A DNA stretch of 64,000 bases. Origin: JAEUMY01 sp031394355 (GTDB lineage Bacteria; Pseudomonadota; Gammaproteobacteria; Burkholderiales; Usitatibacteraceae). Positions 38,720-46,989 of this stretch are shown here, piece by piece. The notes below the pieces were generated by a model. That model had not been told where the DNA came from, ran no database searches, and worked only from the letters and a program-made list of their open reading frames with translations. Location: the NCBI GenBank assembly GCA_031394355.1, contig JANNSU010000008.1:186001-250000 (forward strand), in the 5' to 3' direction. Each line of letters starts with the position of its first letter. Within the stretch, counting starts at the first letter, position 1. A program made the translations under genes and the position numbers.

Positions 38720-39613
38720 ATGGCTCTGCCGCGCCTGCTTGTTATTGGTGTCGGTCTGATTGGCGGATCGTTCGCGCTGGCGCTGAAGCGAGCCGGCGTG
38801 GTGGGTGAGGTTCTGGGGCTGGGCCGAGATGGGTCGTCGCTGCAGGACGCGCTTCAGCTCGGCGTAATCGACAGATCGGTTGCGAATATTCGCGACGGGC
38901 TGAGGGGCGCGGACATTGTTGTCCTGGCCACCCCGGTGCGGCAGATGCAGGCTGTGTTCGCGTCCATGCGCGATTCACTGCCGCCCGGCTGTCTCGTCAC
39001 GGATGCGGGCAGCACCAAGCAGGATGTCGTTGCTGCCGCACGCACTGGGCTGGGTTCAAAGGTCGGACAATTCATTCCAGCGCATCCCATTGCCGGCCGG
39101 GAGCAGTCCGGTGTTGCTGCCGCAGAGGCGACACTCTTTGATCAACGCCAAGTTGTTCTGACACCCACTGCAGACAATGACGCGGCAGATGTGGAACGGA
39201 TCGCGGGTTTGTGGCGCGCCTGTGGTGCCCGGGTGAGCAGCATGTCGGCTGACCAGCACGATGCGGTCTTTGCGGCCGTGAGTCACCTGCCACACATGTT
39301 GGCCTATGCGTTGGTTGAAGAGCTTACCGCGCGGGACAATGCGGATGAGCTCCTCGGCTTTGCAGCCGGTGGGTTCCGTGATTTCACCCGAATCGCATCA
39401 TCGTCACCAGAGATGTGGCGCGACATTGCGCTGAACAACCGTGTTGCATTGCTCCGTGAAATCGATGCCTACGCCCTGCAACTGAGTCATCTGCGCGAAC
39501 TGATCGCGGTTGGTGACGGACCGGCGCTGGAGGCGCTCATGGTCTCAGCCCGGGATCGCCGAGATGCATGGCTCAGTCGCTTCAATGCAGGCGCGCAGGT
39601 CACGAAGGAATGA
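38720..39613 (+). CDS. tyrA: Prephenate dehydrogenase
   Basis: A 297-residue NAD(P)-dependent dehydrogenase for tyrosine synthesis. The Rossmann motif is VIGVGLIGGSFALAL at the N-terminus, with FIPAHPIAGREQSG and VSHLPHMLAYAL as catalytic-domain signatures. It starts three bases after hisC, and its stop overlaps the aroA start (ATGA), so the genes form one operon. The palindrome at 38882 encodes ANIR between two helices (RSVANIRDGL). Confidence 0.96.
   Translation: MALPRLLVIGVGLIGGSFALALKRAGVVGEVLGLGRDGSSLQDALQLGVIDRSVANIRDGLRGADIVVLATPVRQMQAVFASMRDSLPPGCLVTDAGSTKQDVVAAARTGLGSKVGQFIPAHPIAGREQSGVAAAEATLFDQRQVVLTPTADNDAADVERIAGLWRACGARVSSMSADQHDAVFAAVSHLPHMLAYALVEELTARDNADELLGFAAGGFRDFTRIASSSPEMWRDIALNNRVALLREIDAYALQLSHLRELIAVGDGPALEALMVSARDRRDAWLSRFNAGAQVTKE
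38882..38893. repeat. GCGAATATTCGC palindrome copy 16 (in tyrA)
   Basis: Exact 12-mer, flanks T and G, read ANIR; the G belongs to an Asp codon. The next copy is 8.5 kb away. Confidence 0.95.
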
Positions 39614-40917
39614 CGACGTTCATCGACTTGCCGCCCATTGGCAGGCTTAGCGGGGAAATGACCCTGCCGGGATCAAAGAGCATTACCAATCGCGTGTTGC
39701 TTCTTGCTGCCCTGGCGGCAGGCGATACAGAGATTCATGGGGTGCTGGACTCGGATGATGCTGGAGTCATGCTGGAAGCGCTGAAAGCACTCGGTGCTGC
39801 GCCGACGCATCTCGGCGGCACAACCTGGCGCATTCAAGGCTGTGGCGAATTCCCGGTCAAGCGGTGCGAGATCTTTGTTGGCAACTCTGGCTTGTCCATC
39901 CGTACCTTGGCTGCGGCGCTGGCTTTGTCCCAGGGGCACTACCGGCTTTTTGGGGTCCCGCGCATGCACGAGCGACCCATCGGCGACTTGGTGGATGCGC
40001 TTTCAGGTTGGGGGGCAAAAATTCGTGGCGAGCGAGAGCCGGGCTATCCACCGCTGCTGATTGAGCCGGCTGACGTCAGGTCAGGCCATGTCACCACAGT
40101 CCGCGGCGAAGTGTCGAGCCAGTTCCTGACCGGCCTCCTGCAGGCAGCGCCGTTGGCATCACGGGATGCTCCAGTTGAGATCATCGTGCGGGGCGAATTG
40201 ATCTCGAAGCCGTACATCGAGATCACGCTGGCGCTGATGCGTCAATTTGGTGTTCAAGTGGTGCGTGATGGATGGCAACACTTCTCGATTCCGGCGGGAA
40301 GCCGATACATTTCCCCAGGGCATTTCGATGTGGAGGGGGACGCTTCATCTGCGTCCTACTTTCTTGCAGCAGGCGTCATTGCAGGCGGTCCGGTCCGGGT
40401 GCATGGAATTGATCGCGACAGCATTCAAGGAGATGTTGCGTTTGCTGATGTCCTGGAGAGCATGGGCGGTCAGATAAAGTGGGGAAAAGGCTGGGTGGAA
40501 TCGGCCCGTGATCTCTCTATGCCATTGAGGGCCATCGACTTTGACGCGAATGCGATACCGGATGCTGCCATGACGCTGGCCATGGCGGCACTGTTCGCCA
40601 CCGGTACGACTACGCTACGCAACATCGGCAGCTGGCGAGTGAAGGAAACGGATCGCATCGCTGCCATGGCCGTCGAGTTGCGCAAACTCGGTGCAGCAGC
40701 GGTGGAAGGGCCAGACTGGCTGTCTGTCAGTCCGCCGGAACCATGGCGCTCGCCCAGTGATGGAATCAATACTTATGATGATCACCGGATGGCCATGTGT
40801 TTCTCGTTGGCCGCCTTGTCGGGCATGCCCGTTCGCATCAATGATCCCGGGTGCGTGGCCAAGACATTTCCAGCCTACTTCGACGTGTTCAGATCGTTGG
40901 TTCACGCTGAATCATGA
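39610..40917 (+). CDS. aroA: 5-enolpyruvylshikimate-3-phosphate synthase
   Basis: A 435-residue EPSP synthase, the sixth step of the shikimate pathway. Signatures are LPGSKSITNR at the N-terminus, FVGNSGLSIRTL, GEVSSQFLTGLL and the C-terminal TYDDHRMAMCF. The motif around the glyphosate-sensitive loop (GNSGLSIRTLAAAL) has Leu-Ser where many class I enzymes have GNAGTAMRPL, a difference worth noting. ATG at 39610 overlaps the tyrA stop and is preceded by GAAGGA; its stop overlaps the cmk start. Confidence 0.97.
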   Translation: MTTFIDLPPIGRLSGEMTLPGSKSITNRVLLLAALAAGDTEIHGVLDSDDAGVMLEALKALGAAPTHLGGTTWRIQGCGEFPVKRCEIFVGNSGLSIRTLAAALALSQGHYRLFGVPRMHERPIGDLVDALSGWGAKIRGEREPGYPPLLIEPADVRSGHVTTVRGEVSSQFLTGLLQAAPLASRDAPVEIIVRGELISKPYIEITLALMRQFGVQVVRDGWQHFSIPAGSRYISPGHFDVEGDASSASYFLAAGVIAGGPVRVHGIDRDSIQGDVAFADVLESMGGQIKWGKGWVESARDLSMPLRAIDFDANAIPDAAMTLAMAALFATGTTTLRNIGSWRVKETDRIAAMAVELRKLGAAAVEGPDWLSVSPPEPWRSPSDGINTYDDHRMAMCFSLAALSGMPVRINDPGCVAKTFPAYFDVFRSLVHAES

Positions 40918-41588
40918 CCACGATCCCGGTCATTGCCATCGACGGGCCCTCCGCATCAGGAAAAGGTACGGTGGCCCAACGAGTTGCCGCCGCGCTTGGC
41001 TTTCACTATCTGGATAGCGGCGCTCTCTACCGGCTCAGCGCGCTGGCTGCGGAACGGGCCAAGATCGACCTCGCCGACCCTCTGGCGGTAGCCGCTATGG
41101 CCCGAATGCTGGCGCTTCGCTTCGAAGGCGAGAGAATACTTCTTTCAGATCAGGATGTTGGCGATCAGATCCGTACCGAGACCTGCGGGATCAATGCCTC
41201 CCGAATTGCTGCTTATCCGCCGCTCCGCGCGGCCCTGGAAGAAAAGCAGAAAGAATTCAAGCGATTACCCGGACTCGTTGCCGACGGCCGGGACATGGGT
41301 TCAGTCATTTTCCCTGAGGCGACTCTCAAGGTCTTTCTCACAGCGACGGCAGAAGCGCGCGCCGAGAGGCGGACTAACCAGTTGAAAGAAAAAGGAATGT
41401 ATGTAAAAATACAAGACGTTATTGAAGAGTTGCAACGCCGGGACATGAGGGATAGTTCACGACCGGTTGCGCCGCTCCGGCATTATCCGGATGCAAAGCT
41501 GCTCGACACGACACATTTGTCGATAGAGCAGGCGGTCAATCAAGTCATTGATTGGTATCGTGAAGTCTCCCCGGCCAATGCCCCGTAA
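40914..41588 (+). CDS. cmk: Cytidylate kinase
   Basis: A 224-residue nucleoside monophosphate kinase that converts CMP and dCMP to the diphosphates. The P-loop is IDGPSASGKGTV at residues 8-19; DSGALYR and DGRDMGSVIFP are CMP-binding signatures. The start overlaps the aroA stop by four bases. It precedes rpsA, a pairing conserved across proteobacteria. Confidence 0.97.
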   Translation: MTTIPVIAIDGPSASGKGTVAQRVAAALGFHYLDSGALYRLSALAAERAKIDLADPLAVAAMARMLALRFEGERILLSDQDVGDQIRTETCGINASRIAAYPPLRAALEEKQKEFKRLPGLVADGRDMGSVIFPEATLKVFLTATAEARAERRTNQLKEKGMYVKIQDVIEELQRRDMRDSSRPVAPLRHYPDAKLLDTTHLSIEQAVNQVIDWYREVSPANAP

Positions 41589-41768
41589 GCCTCACTGCGG
41601 TCATTAGCCACGCAACACAAGCGCACCACATCGGCGTCGATGTTCGATCAGCCCTGCTGCATCGAGTGAGCGGTTTTCTCTCGAAAATTCAGCAGGTTGA
41701 ATCATCGGCAATGTTCAACCCGCCAGATACGATGGGTGTCTGGCTCAACCCGCAGGTCCTCATCCACT

Positions 41769-43496
41769 ATGTCTCTCGCAACCCAAACCCAACCCCAACC
41801 CTCCGCGAATCTCGGCATGGAAAGCTTTGCCGCACTGTTCGAGGAATCCCTGACGCGCCAGGAAATGCGCGAAGGCGAAATGATCACCGCCGAAGTGGTA
41901 TCGATCGACCAGAACATCGTGGTTGTCAACGCCGGACTGAAGTCCGAGAGCGTCATCGATGTTGCAGAATTCAAGAATGACCGTGGTGAGCTCGAAGTCA
42001 AAGTAGGCGACTTCGTCACCGTGGCCATCGAAAAGCTGGAAGACGGCTATGGTGCTACCAAGCTGTCGCGCGACAAGGCCAAGCGTCTCGCCGCCTGGCA
42101 CGACCTCGACAAGGCGCTGGAAGCTGCCAGCCTCGTCAAGGGCGTGGTATCCGGCAAGGTGAAGGGCGGCCTCACCGTCATGGTGAACGGCATCCGGGCT
42201 TTCCTGCCTGGTTCGCTTATCGATATTCGTCCCATCAAGGACACGGGCCAGTTTGAAGGCAAGGAACTCGAGTTCAAGGTCATCAAGCTCGATCGCAAGC
42301 GCAACAACGTGGTGGTGTCCCGCCGCGCTGTCATGGAAGAGTCCGCCGGTGTCGAGCGTCAGGCCCTGCTGGAAACCCTGAAAGAGGGCGCAGTGGTCAA
42401 GGGCATCGTCAAGAACATCACCGACTACGGTGCGTTCGTGGATCTGGGTGGCATCGACGGTCTGCTGCACATTACCGACCTCGCATGGCGACGCGTGAAG
42501 CACCCGTCGGAAGTGCTGGCTGTCGGCGATGAAGTCGAGGCCAAGATTCTGAAGTTCGACCAGGAAAAGAACCGCGTTTCACTGGGCATGAAGCAGCTCG
42601 GCGAAGATCCGTGGGTGGGTCTGGGTCGTCGTTATCCGCAGGGAACCCGTCTGTTTGGCAAGGTCACGAATCTCACCGACTACGGCTCGTTCATCGAAAT
42701 CGAGCAGGGCATCGAAGGTCTGGTGCACGTGTCCGAGATGGACTGGACCAACAAGAACGTTCACCCGGCAAAAGTTGTGTCGCTTGGCGACGAAGTTGAA
42801 GTCATGATTCTCGAAATTGACGAAGACCGCCGTCGTATCTCGCTGGGCATGAAGCAGTGCATGGCCAACCCTTGGGAAGAGTTTTCGATGTCCCACAAGA
42901 AGGGCGAGAAGGTCAAAGGCACGATCAAGTCCATCACTGACTTCGGTGTCTTTATCGGCCTGCCGGGCAACATCGATGGTCTGGTGCATCTGTCCGATCT
43001 GTCGTGGAACGCAACGGGCGAAGAAGCCGTCAAGAACTTCAAGAAGGGCGAGGAAATCGAGGCGGTTGTGCTGGCCATCGATGTCGAGCGCGAGCGCATC
43101 TCGCTTGGCGTGAAGCAGCTGGATGACGATCCCTTCACGAACTTTGTCACCATCAACGACAAGGGTGCGCTGATCAAGGGTACGGTGAAGGCCATCGATC
43201 CGAAAGGTGCCACGATTCAGGTTGCAGAGGGAGTCGAAGCCTATCTGCGAGCTTCGGAAGTTTCCCGTGAGCGCGTGGAAGATATCCGTTCCCACGTGAA
43301 GGAAGGTGACGAGATCGAGGCGGTGATTGTGAACGTGGATCGCAAGAATCGCTCTATCAATTTGTCGATCAAGGCCAAGGACGCTGCAGAAGAAAAGGAT
43401 GCCATGAAGAAGATGGCAGACGATTCACCGTCCAACGCCGGTACCACCAACCTGGGTGCGCTGCTTAAAGCCAAGCTGAACAAGGGCAGCGAATAA
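41769..43496 (+). CDS. rpsA: 30S ribosomal protein S1
   Basis: A 575-residue protein of six S1 RNA-binding domains, of which the repeats such as ITDYGAFVDLGGIDGLLHITD and LTDYGSFIEIEQGIEGLVHVS are easy to see. It binds mRNA at the platform of the small subunit. ATG at 41769 gives a short Gln/Pro-rich leader before GMESFAALFEES, as in related species; ATG at 41817 is the alternative. The 180-base leader after cmk probably carries its own promoter and the autoregulatory region. No palindrome copy is present. Confidence 0.97.
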   Translation: MSLATQTQPQPSANLGMESFAALFEESLTRQEMREGEMITAEVVSIDQNIVVVNAGLKSESVIDVAEFKNDRGELEVKVGDFVTVAIEKLEDGYGATKLSRDKAKRLAAWHDLDKALEAASLVKGVVSGKVKGGLTVMVNGIRAFLPGSLIDIRPIKDTGQFEGKELEFKVIKLDRKRNNVVVSRRAVMEESAGVERQALLETLKEGAVVKGIVKNITDYGAFVDLGGIDGLLHITDLAWRRVKHPSEVLAVGDEVEAKILKFDQEKNRVSLGMKQLGEDPWVGLGRRYPQGTRLFGKVTNLTDYGSFIEIEQGIEGLVHVSEMDWTNKNVHPAKVVSLGDEVEVMILEIDEDRRRISLGMKQCMANPWEEFSMSHKKGEKVKGTIKSITDFGVFIGLPGNIDGLVHLSDLSWNATGEEAVKNFKKGEEIEAVVLAIDVERERISLGVKQLDDDPFTNFVTINDKGALIKGTVKAIDPKGATIQVAEGVEAYLRASEVSRERVEDIRSHVKEGDEIEAVIVNVDRKNRSINLSIKAKDAAEEKDAMKKMADDSPSNAGTTNLGALLKAKLNKGSE

Positions 43497-43517
43497 CAAT
43501 AGCGGTTCCCAATGCAA

Positions 43518-43541
43518 GGGCGGGACGGCAACGTCCTGCCC
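43518..43541 (+). promoter_or_regulatory. GNRA-capped hairpin between rpsA and ihfB
   Basis: GGGCGGGACG, GCAA tetraloop, CGTCCTGCCC: a ten-pair stem with one G-U pair, 22 bases after the rpsA stop and just ahead of the ihfB ribosome binding site. It has no T-run, so it is more likely an RNA-stabilising or translational element than a terminator. Confidence 0.5.
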
Positions 43542-43563
43542 GGCATGCGGAGTGGAAATGTCG

Positions 43564-43899
43564 ATGACCAAGTCGCAGTTGATCGAGATTCTTTCGGCGC
43601 GGCACAGCCAGCTTGCACCGAAGGACGCCGAACTCGCGGTGAAGACCATGCTGGATGCGATGGCGCATGCCTTGGCCCATGGTGATCGCATCGAGATTCG
43701 GGGATTTGGCAGTTTCGGGCTCAATTACCGTCCGCCACGCACGGGACGCAATCCCAAGACCGGCGAAAAGGTACAAGTGCCCAAAAAATATGTCCCGCAT
43801 TTCAAGGCAGGTAAAGAGTTGCGTGAACGGGTGGATATGGCCGCCGCCAATGGTGCGCCCATCCTCGACACTGGCAACGATCTGGATGAAGAGGATTGA
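43564..43899 (+). CDS. ihfB: Integration host factor subunit beta
   Basis: A 111-residue DNA-bending protein of the HU/IHF family. RIEIRGFGSFGLNYRPPRTGRNPKTGEK contains the DNA-intercalating beta-arm with the conserved proline (RNPKTG); MTKSQLIEIL is the usual start. An ATG six bases upstream and a GTG further on are less likely. The C-terminal tail is acidic (DTGNDLDEED) and somewhat longer than in E. coli. It follows rpsA as in most proteobacteria. Confidence 0.96.
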   Translation: MTKSQLIEILSARHSQLAPKDAELAVKTMLDAMAHALAHGDRIEIRGFGSFGLNYRPPRTGRNPKTGEKVQVPKKYVPHFKAGKELRERVDMAAANGAPILDTGNDLDEED

Positions 43900-43919
43900 C
43901 GTGTGCAGTCCTTGCAATG

Positions 43920-43953
43920 AGCGGCGAGATGAAAATCTTGGCCGCTTTTTTTT
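43920..43953 (+). terminator. Rho-independent terminator after ihfB
   Basis: Outer stem AGCGGC/GCCGCT and inner AGAT/ATCT with a GAAA loop, followed by eight Ts, 20 bases after the ihfB stop. Confidence 0.9.
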
Positions 43954-44013
43954 CGCTGCCTGTGAGGCGAGCCATTGTGGGTCGCCCGCAATGATGATCC
44001 CTGGAGACTGCGC

Positions 44014-44349
44014 ATGAAGCTGCTCGTGTGGGGTTTGCGGTTCGTGATTCTCGTGGTGCTGGTCTGGTTCTCTGTGAAGAATGCAGGAATTGTCACGCTG
44101 CATGCCTATCCCTGGACCTGGGAAGCGCCGCTGGTGCTGATCATTCTTGCTTTCTTCGCAGGCGGAGTGTTGCTGGGGCTGCTCGCCTCTGTCTCCACAA
44201 TATGGAAGCTAAAGCGCGAAGTCCGCTCCCTGAACAAGACTTTGAAGGCACGCGATAACGCTGCAGTGACCATTGCTGTAACCGGAACTGCGTCCGCAGC
44301 CCTACCGGCTTCAGTACAACCGACCAATGCGGGGCCGAATGGAGTTTGA
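44014..44349 (+). CDS. lapA: Lipopolysaccharide assembly protein A
   Basis: A 111-residue inner-membrane protein with two helices (about 5-25 and 40-65) and a cytoplasmic coiled-coil (STIWKLKREVRSLNKTL), matching LapA (YciS, DUF1049). It works with LapB in controlling LpxC turnover and LPS output. GGAG stands eight bases before the ATG. The 3' end overlaps lapB by 11 bases. The tail (A/T/P-rich) is longer than in E. coli. Confidence 0.92.
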   Translation: MKLLVWGLRFVILVVLVWFSVKNAGIVTLHAYPWTWEAPLVLIILAFFAGGVLLGLLASVSTIWKLKREVRSLNKTLKARDNAAVTIAVTGTASAALPASVQPTNAGPNGV

Positions 44350-45559
44350 AAGCTGGGCATGGGTTCCCTGGGCCGCGTTGCTGCTGGCCGTCTTTTTTGC
44401 CCTGGGTTGGCTTGCCGCACGCATCGACATCAAGCAACTCCTGACGGAGTCGAAAGCGTTGCCCGCGAGCTACTTCAAGGGCCTCAACTTCCTGCTGAAC
44501 GAGCAGCAGGACAAGGCTATAGAGGCCTTCATCGAGGTCACCAAGGCCAACCCCGAGACGGTTGAGCTGCAATCTGCGTTGGGCAGCCTGTTTCGCCGCC
44601 GAGGCGAATTGGATCGTGCCATTCGCGTGCACCAGGAGCTTTCTGCGCGCGCAGACCTTCCTGCAGAACAGCGCCGTGCAGCTCAATTCGAGTTGGCCCA
44701 GGATTTCATGAAGTCCGGATTGCTGGACCATGCAGAAAGTATCCTGGTACAGCTCAACCAGGGTGATGGTGATGCTCGTATCCATCGGCATTTGCTCGAC
44801 ATCTACCTGCAGGAGAAAGACTGGCAGAAGGCCATCTCCGTGGCCAGACAATTAGGACAATCCGCGCACCGCGATGTAGAAAGCGAAATCGCACACTACT
44901 TCTGTGAGCTGGCAACAGAGGAATACAGACACGGTCGGCACGAACAGGCCGCCCGCCATATGGCGGAGGCACTGGACTCAAACCCCCGCTGCGTCAGGGT
45001 AAGCCTGCAATGTGGTGAGTGGGCCTCTGCAGAGGGACGGCATGAAGCCGCCATCGAGATGTGGAGGCGTATCGAGGGGCAGAATCCCGATTACTTTGGT
45101 TTGGCGGCACCAGGTCTACGCGCAAGCTACAAGACATTGAATCGCTCCGCTGAAGGACTTGTCTTGCTGCGCGGCCTGCAGGAAAAGCATCCTTCCATCG
45201 ATTTTTTGAGTGTCGTGTATCAGGCAACCCTGGAAGAGAGCGGTGCGGAGGTAGCCTATAGCTTGCTCAGAGAGGATGTGCGCAAGAATCCCACGTTGGT
45301 TGGGCTCGACATGCTGCTCAGCGCCCAGATCGAGTATGCGCCCGAGGACAAGCGTGGCGATCTGCAGCTCATGAAGGATCTGGTGCACAGTCATGCGAAC
45401 GCGCTATCGGTCTATCTTTGCGGCAATTGTGGATTCCGTGCACGCCAGTTCTACTGGCACTGCCCTGCCTGTGGTGGTTGGGAGACTTTCTCACCCAAGC
45501 GCACGGCAGAGCTCGAAACCGCTGAGCGCCACTTGGCGCGCATCACACTCGGACACTGA
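44339..45559 (+). CDS. lapB: Lipopolysaccharide assembly protein B
   Basis: A 406-residue protein anchored by an N-terminal helix (WVPWAALLLAVFFALGWLAA), followed by about nine tetratricopeptide repeats (such as GSLFRRRGELDRAIRVHQEL) and a C-terminal rubredoxin-type metal site (CGNCGFRA ... CPACGGW). In E. coli LapB (YciM) delivers LpxC to FtsH. Its place directly after lapA and before heptose-synthesis genes fits a role in LPS control. Confidence 0.95.
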   Translation: MEFESWAWVPWAALLLAVFFALGWLAARIDIKQLLTESKALPASYFKGLNFLLNEQQDKAIEAFIEVTKANPETVELQSALGSLFRRRGELDRAIRVHQELSARADLPAEQRRAAQFELAQDFMKSGLLDHAESILVQLNQGDGDARIHRHLLDIYLQEKDWQKAISVARQLGQSAHRDVESEIAHYFCELATEEYRHGRHEQAARHMAEALDSNPRCVRVSLQCGEWASAEGRHEAAIEMWRRIEGQNPDYFGLAAPGLRASYKTLNRSAEGLVLLRGLQEKHPSIDFLSVVYQATLEESGAEVAYSLLREDVRKNPTLVGLDMLLSAQIEYAPEDKRGDLQLMKDLVHSHANALSVYLCGNCGFRARQFYWHCPACGGWETFSPKRTAELETAERHLARITLGH

Positions 45560-45571
45560 GCGACTATTTGC

Positions 45572-46291
45572 ATGACTGCCAACACCGACAAAATCAAGCA
45601 CATCACGCACGAGTGGCCCGCGCACGCGGCCGCACCGGGAACACACCAGAAGGTATTCGATCTGGTGCAGCAATATCTGCCACAGGCGAAGGGTATGCGC
45701 ATTGCCGACGTGCCCTGCGGTGCCGGCCTGTTCTCAAAACGTCTGGCAGAGTTGGGTGCAGAGGTCGTGCCTGTGGATATTGCGCCCGTGTCACCTTTCC
45801 ATGCCGATCCGGCGACCCGGGTGCTCGCCGACGCGAACCAGCCTTTGCCCTTTCCGGATGGAAGCTTTGATGCATTGGTCACCATTGAAGGCATCGAGCA
45901 TCTCGAAAACCCCTCCCATTTCCTGCGCGAGTGCGCGCGCCTGGTAAGACCCGGCAGCAAGATCTTCCTTTCCACACCCAACGTGGACAGTTTTCGTTCG
46001 CGGCGGTATGTCGGCATGAATGGGTTCCATCGCTACTTCGGGCCGCTGAATGACACCGACAAGGACTCCGGTCACCTGCATCCCATCGACATGGTTTTCA
46101 TGCGAGGCGCATGTCAGCGCGCCGGTTTGCGAATTCTTGACGTAGCGGTCAACCGAATAGAAAAGCGCACCCTGTTGTCCGAGTTCCTGCGCAAACGGAT
46201 GACCCGCAAGCTGCCAACCTACATGCATGGCGAAGTGCCGTTTTATGGAGACTGCATCATCTATGTTCTAGAGAGGCCCTCCGCATCATGA
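45572..46291 (+). CDS. SAM-dependent methyltransferase, class I
   Basis: A 239-residue methyltransferase of the Methyltransf_11 type: motif I is IADVPCGAGLFSKRL, with a proline in place of the usual first glycine, then PVDIAP and an ALVTIEGIEHLENP segment. The substrate is unknown. It lies in the lapB-pyrF-ugd-rfaE1 run and its stop overlaps pyrF (ATGA). Since ugd and rfaE1 follow, methylation of a lipid or sugar of the cell envelope is possible, but this rests on context only. Confidence 0.85.
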   Translation: MTANTDKIKHITHEWPAHAAAPGTHQKVFDLVQQYLPQAKGMRIADVPCGAGLFSKRLAELGAEVVPVDIAPVSPFHADPATRVLADANQPLPFPDGSFDALVTIEGIEHLENPSHFLRECARLVRPGSKIFLSTPNVDSFRSRRYVGMNGFHRYFGPLNDTDKDSGHLHPIDMVFMRGACQRAGLRILDVAVNRIEKRTLLSEFLRKRMTRKLPTYMHGEVPFYGDCIIYVLERPSAS

Positions 46292-46989
46292 CTGATAAGA
46301 AGCGCATCATCGTCGCACTCGACTATCCGGATGAGCGCTCGGCGCTCAACATGGCGGATCAGCTTGATCCGGCGCTCTGTCGATTGAAAGTGGGCAAGGA
46401 GCTCTTTACTGCAACAGGCCCACATGTGGTGCGCGAGCTCAACGCCCGGGACTTCGATGTCTTTCTTGATTTGAAATTTCACGACATTCCCAATACCGTT
46501 GCGGGCGCCTGTCGGGCTGCATCACGTCTCAAGGTGTGGATGATCAATGTCCATGCTAGCGGTGGCGAAGCCATGCTCAAGGCCGCGCGTGCTGCCGTGG
46601 ATGCGGAGTCGCACCGACCGCTTCTCATTGCCGTGACCGTGCTCACCAGCCTGTCGACGGCTGAACTGCATGCGATAGGCTTCAAGCACGGTGCACTCAA
46701 TACCGTTCAGTCCCTTTCTGCCATGAGCGAAGCTGCGGGGCTGGATGGGGTTGTGTGTTCCGCTGCAGAAACATCCACCTTGCGCCGGCAAGTCAAACCT
46801 GCCTTCAAGCTGGTTACACCCGGCATTCGTCTGCCCGAGGATGCGGCCGGTGATCAGGTGCGTGTCGTCACGCCCCAGGACGCTGTCGCGGGCGGCAGCG
46901 ACTACCTGGTCATAGGGCGACCTGTCACGGGCGCGAAAGACCCGCGTGCCAAGCTCGCAAGCATTCAACAACTCCTGGATCAAGCATGA
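46288..46989 (+). CDS. pyrF: Orotidine 5'-phosphate decarboxylase
   Basis: A 233-residue enzyme of the last step of UMP synthesis. The catalytic motif DLKFHDIPNTV is at residues 61-71 and the phosphate-binding GIRLPEDA and GRPVTGAKDP close the barrel. The short form (about 230 residues) is the E. coli type. It overlaps its neighbours by four bases on each side (ATGA), indicating coupled translation. Confidence 0.97.
   Translation: MTDKKRIIVALDYPDERSALNMADQLDPALCRLKVGKELFTATGPHVVRELNARDFDVFLDLKFHDIPNTVAGACRAASRLKVWMINVHASGGEAMLKAARAAVDAESHRPLLIAVTVLTSLSTAELHAIGFKHGALNTVQSLSAMSEAAGLDGVVCSAAETSTLRRQVKPAFKLVTPGIRLPEDAAGDQVRVVTPQDAVAGGSDYLVIGRPVTGAKDPRAKLASIQQLLDQA

Noticed and set aside
41589..41768. 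A riboswitch or small RNA in the rpsA leader.
   Set aside because: I could not recognise a known fold or terminator; it is treated as an ordinary leader.
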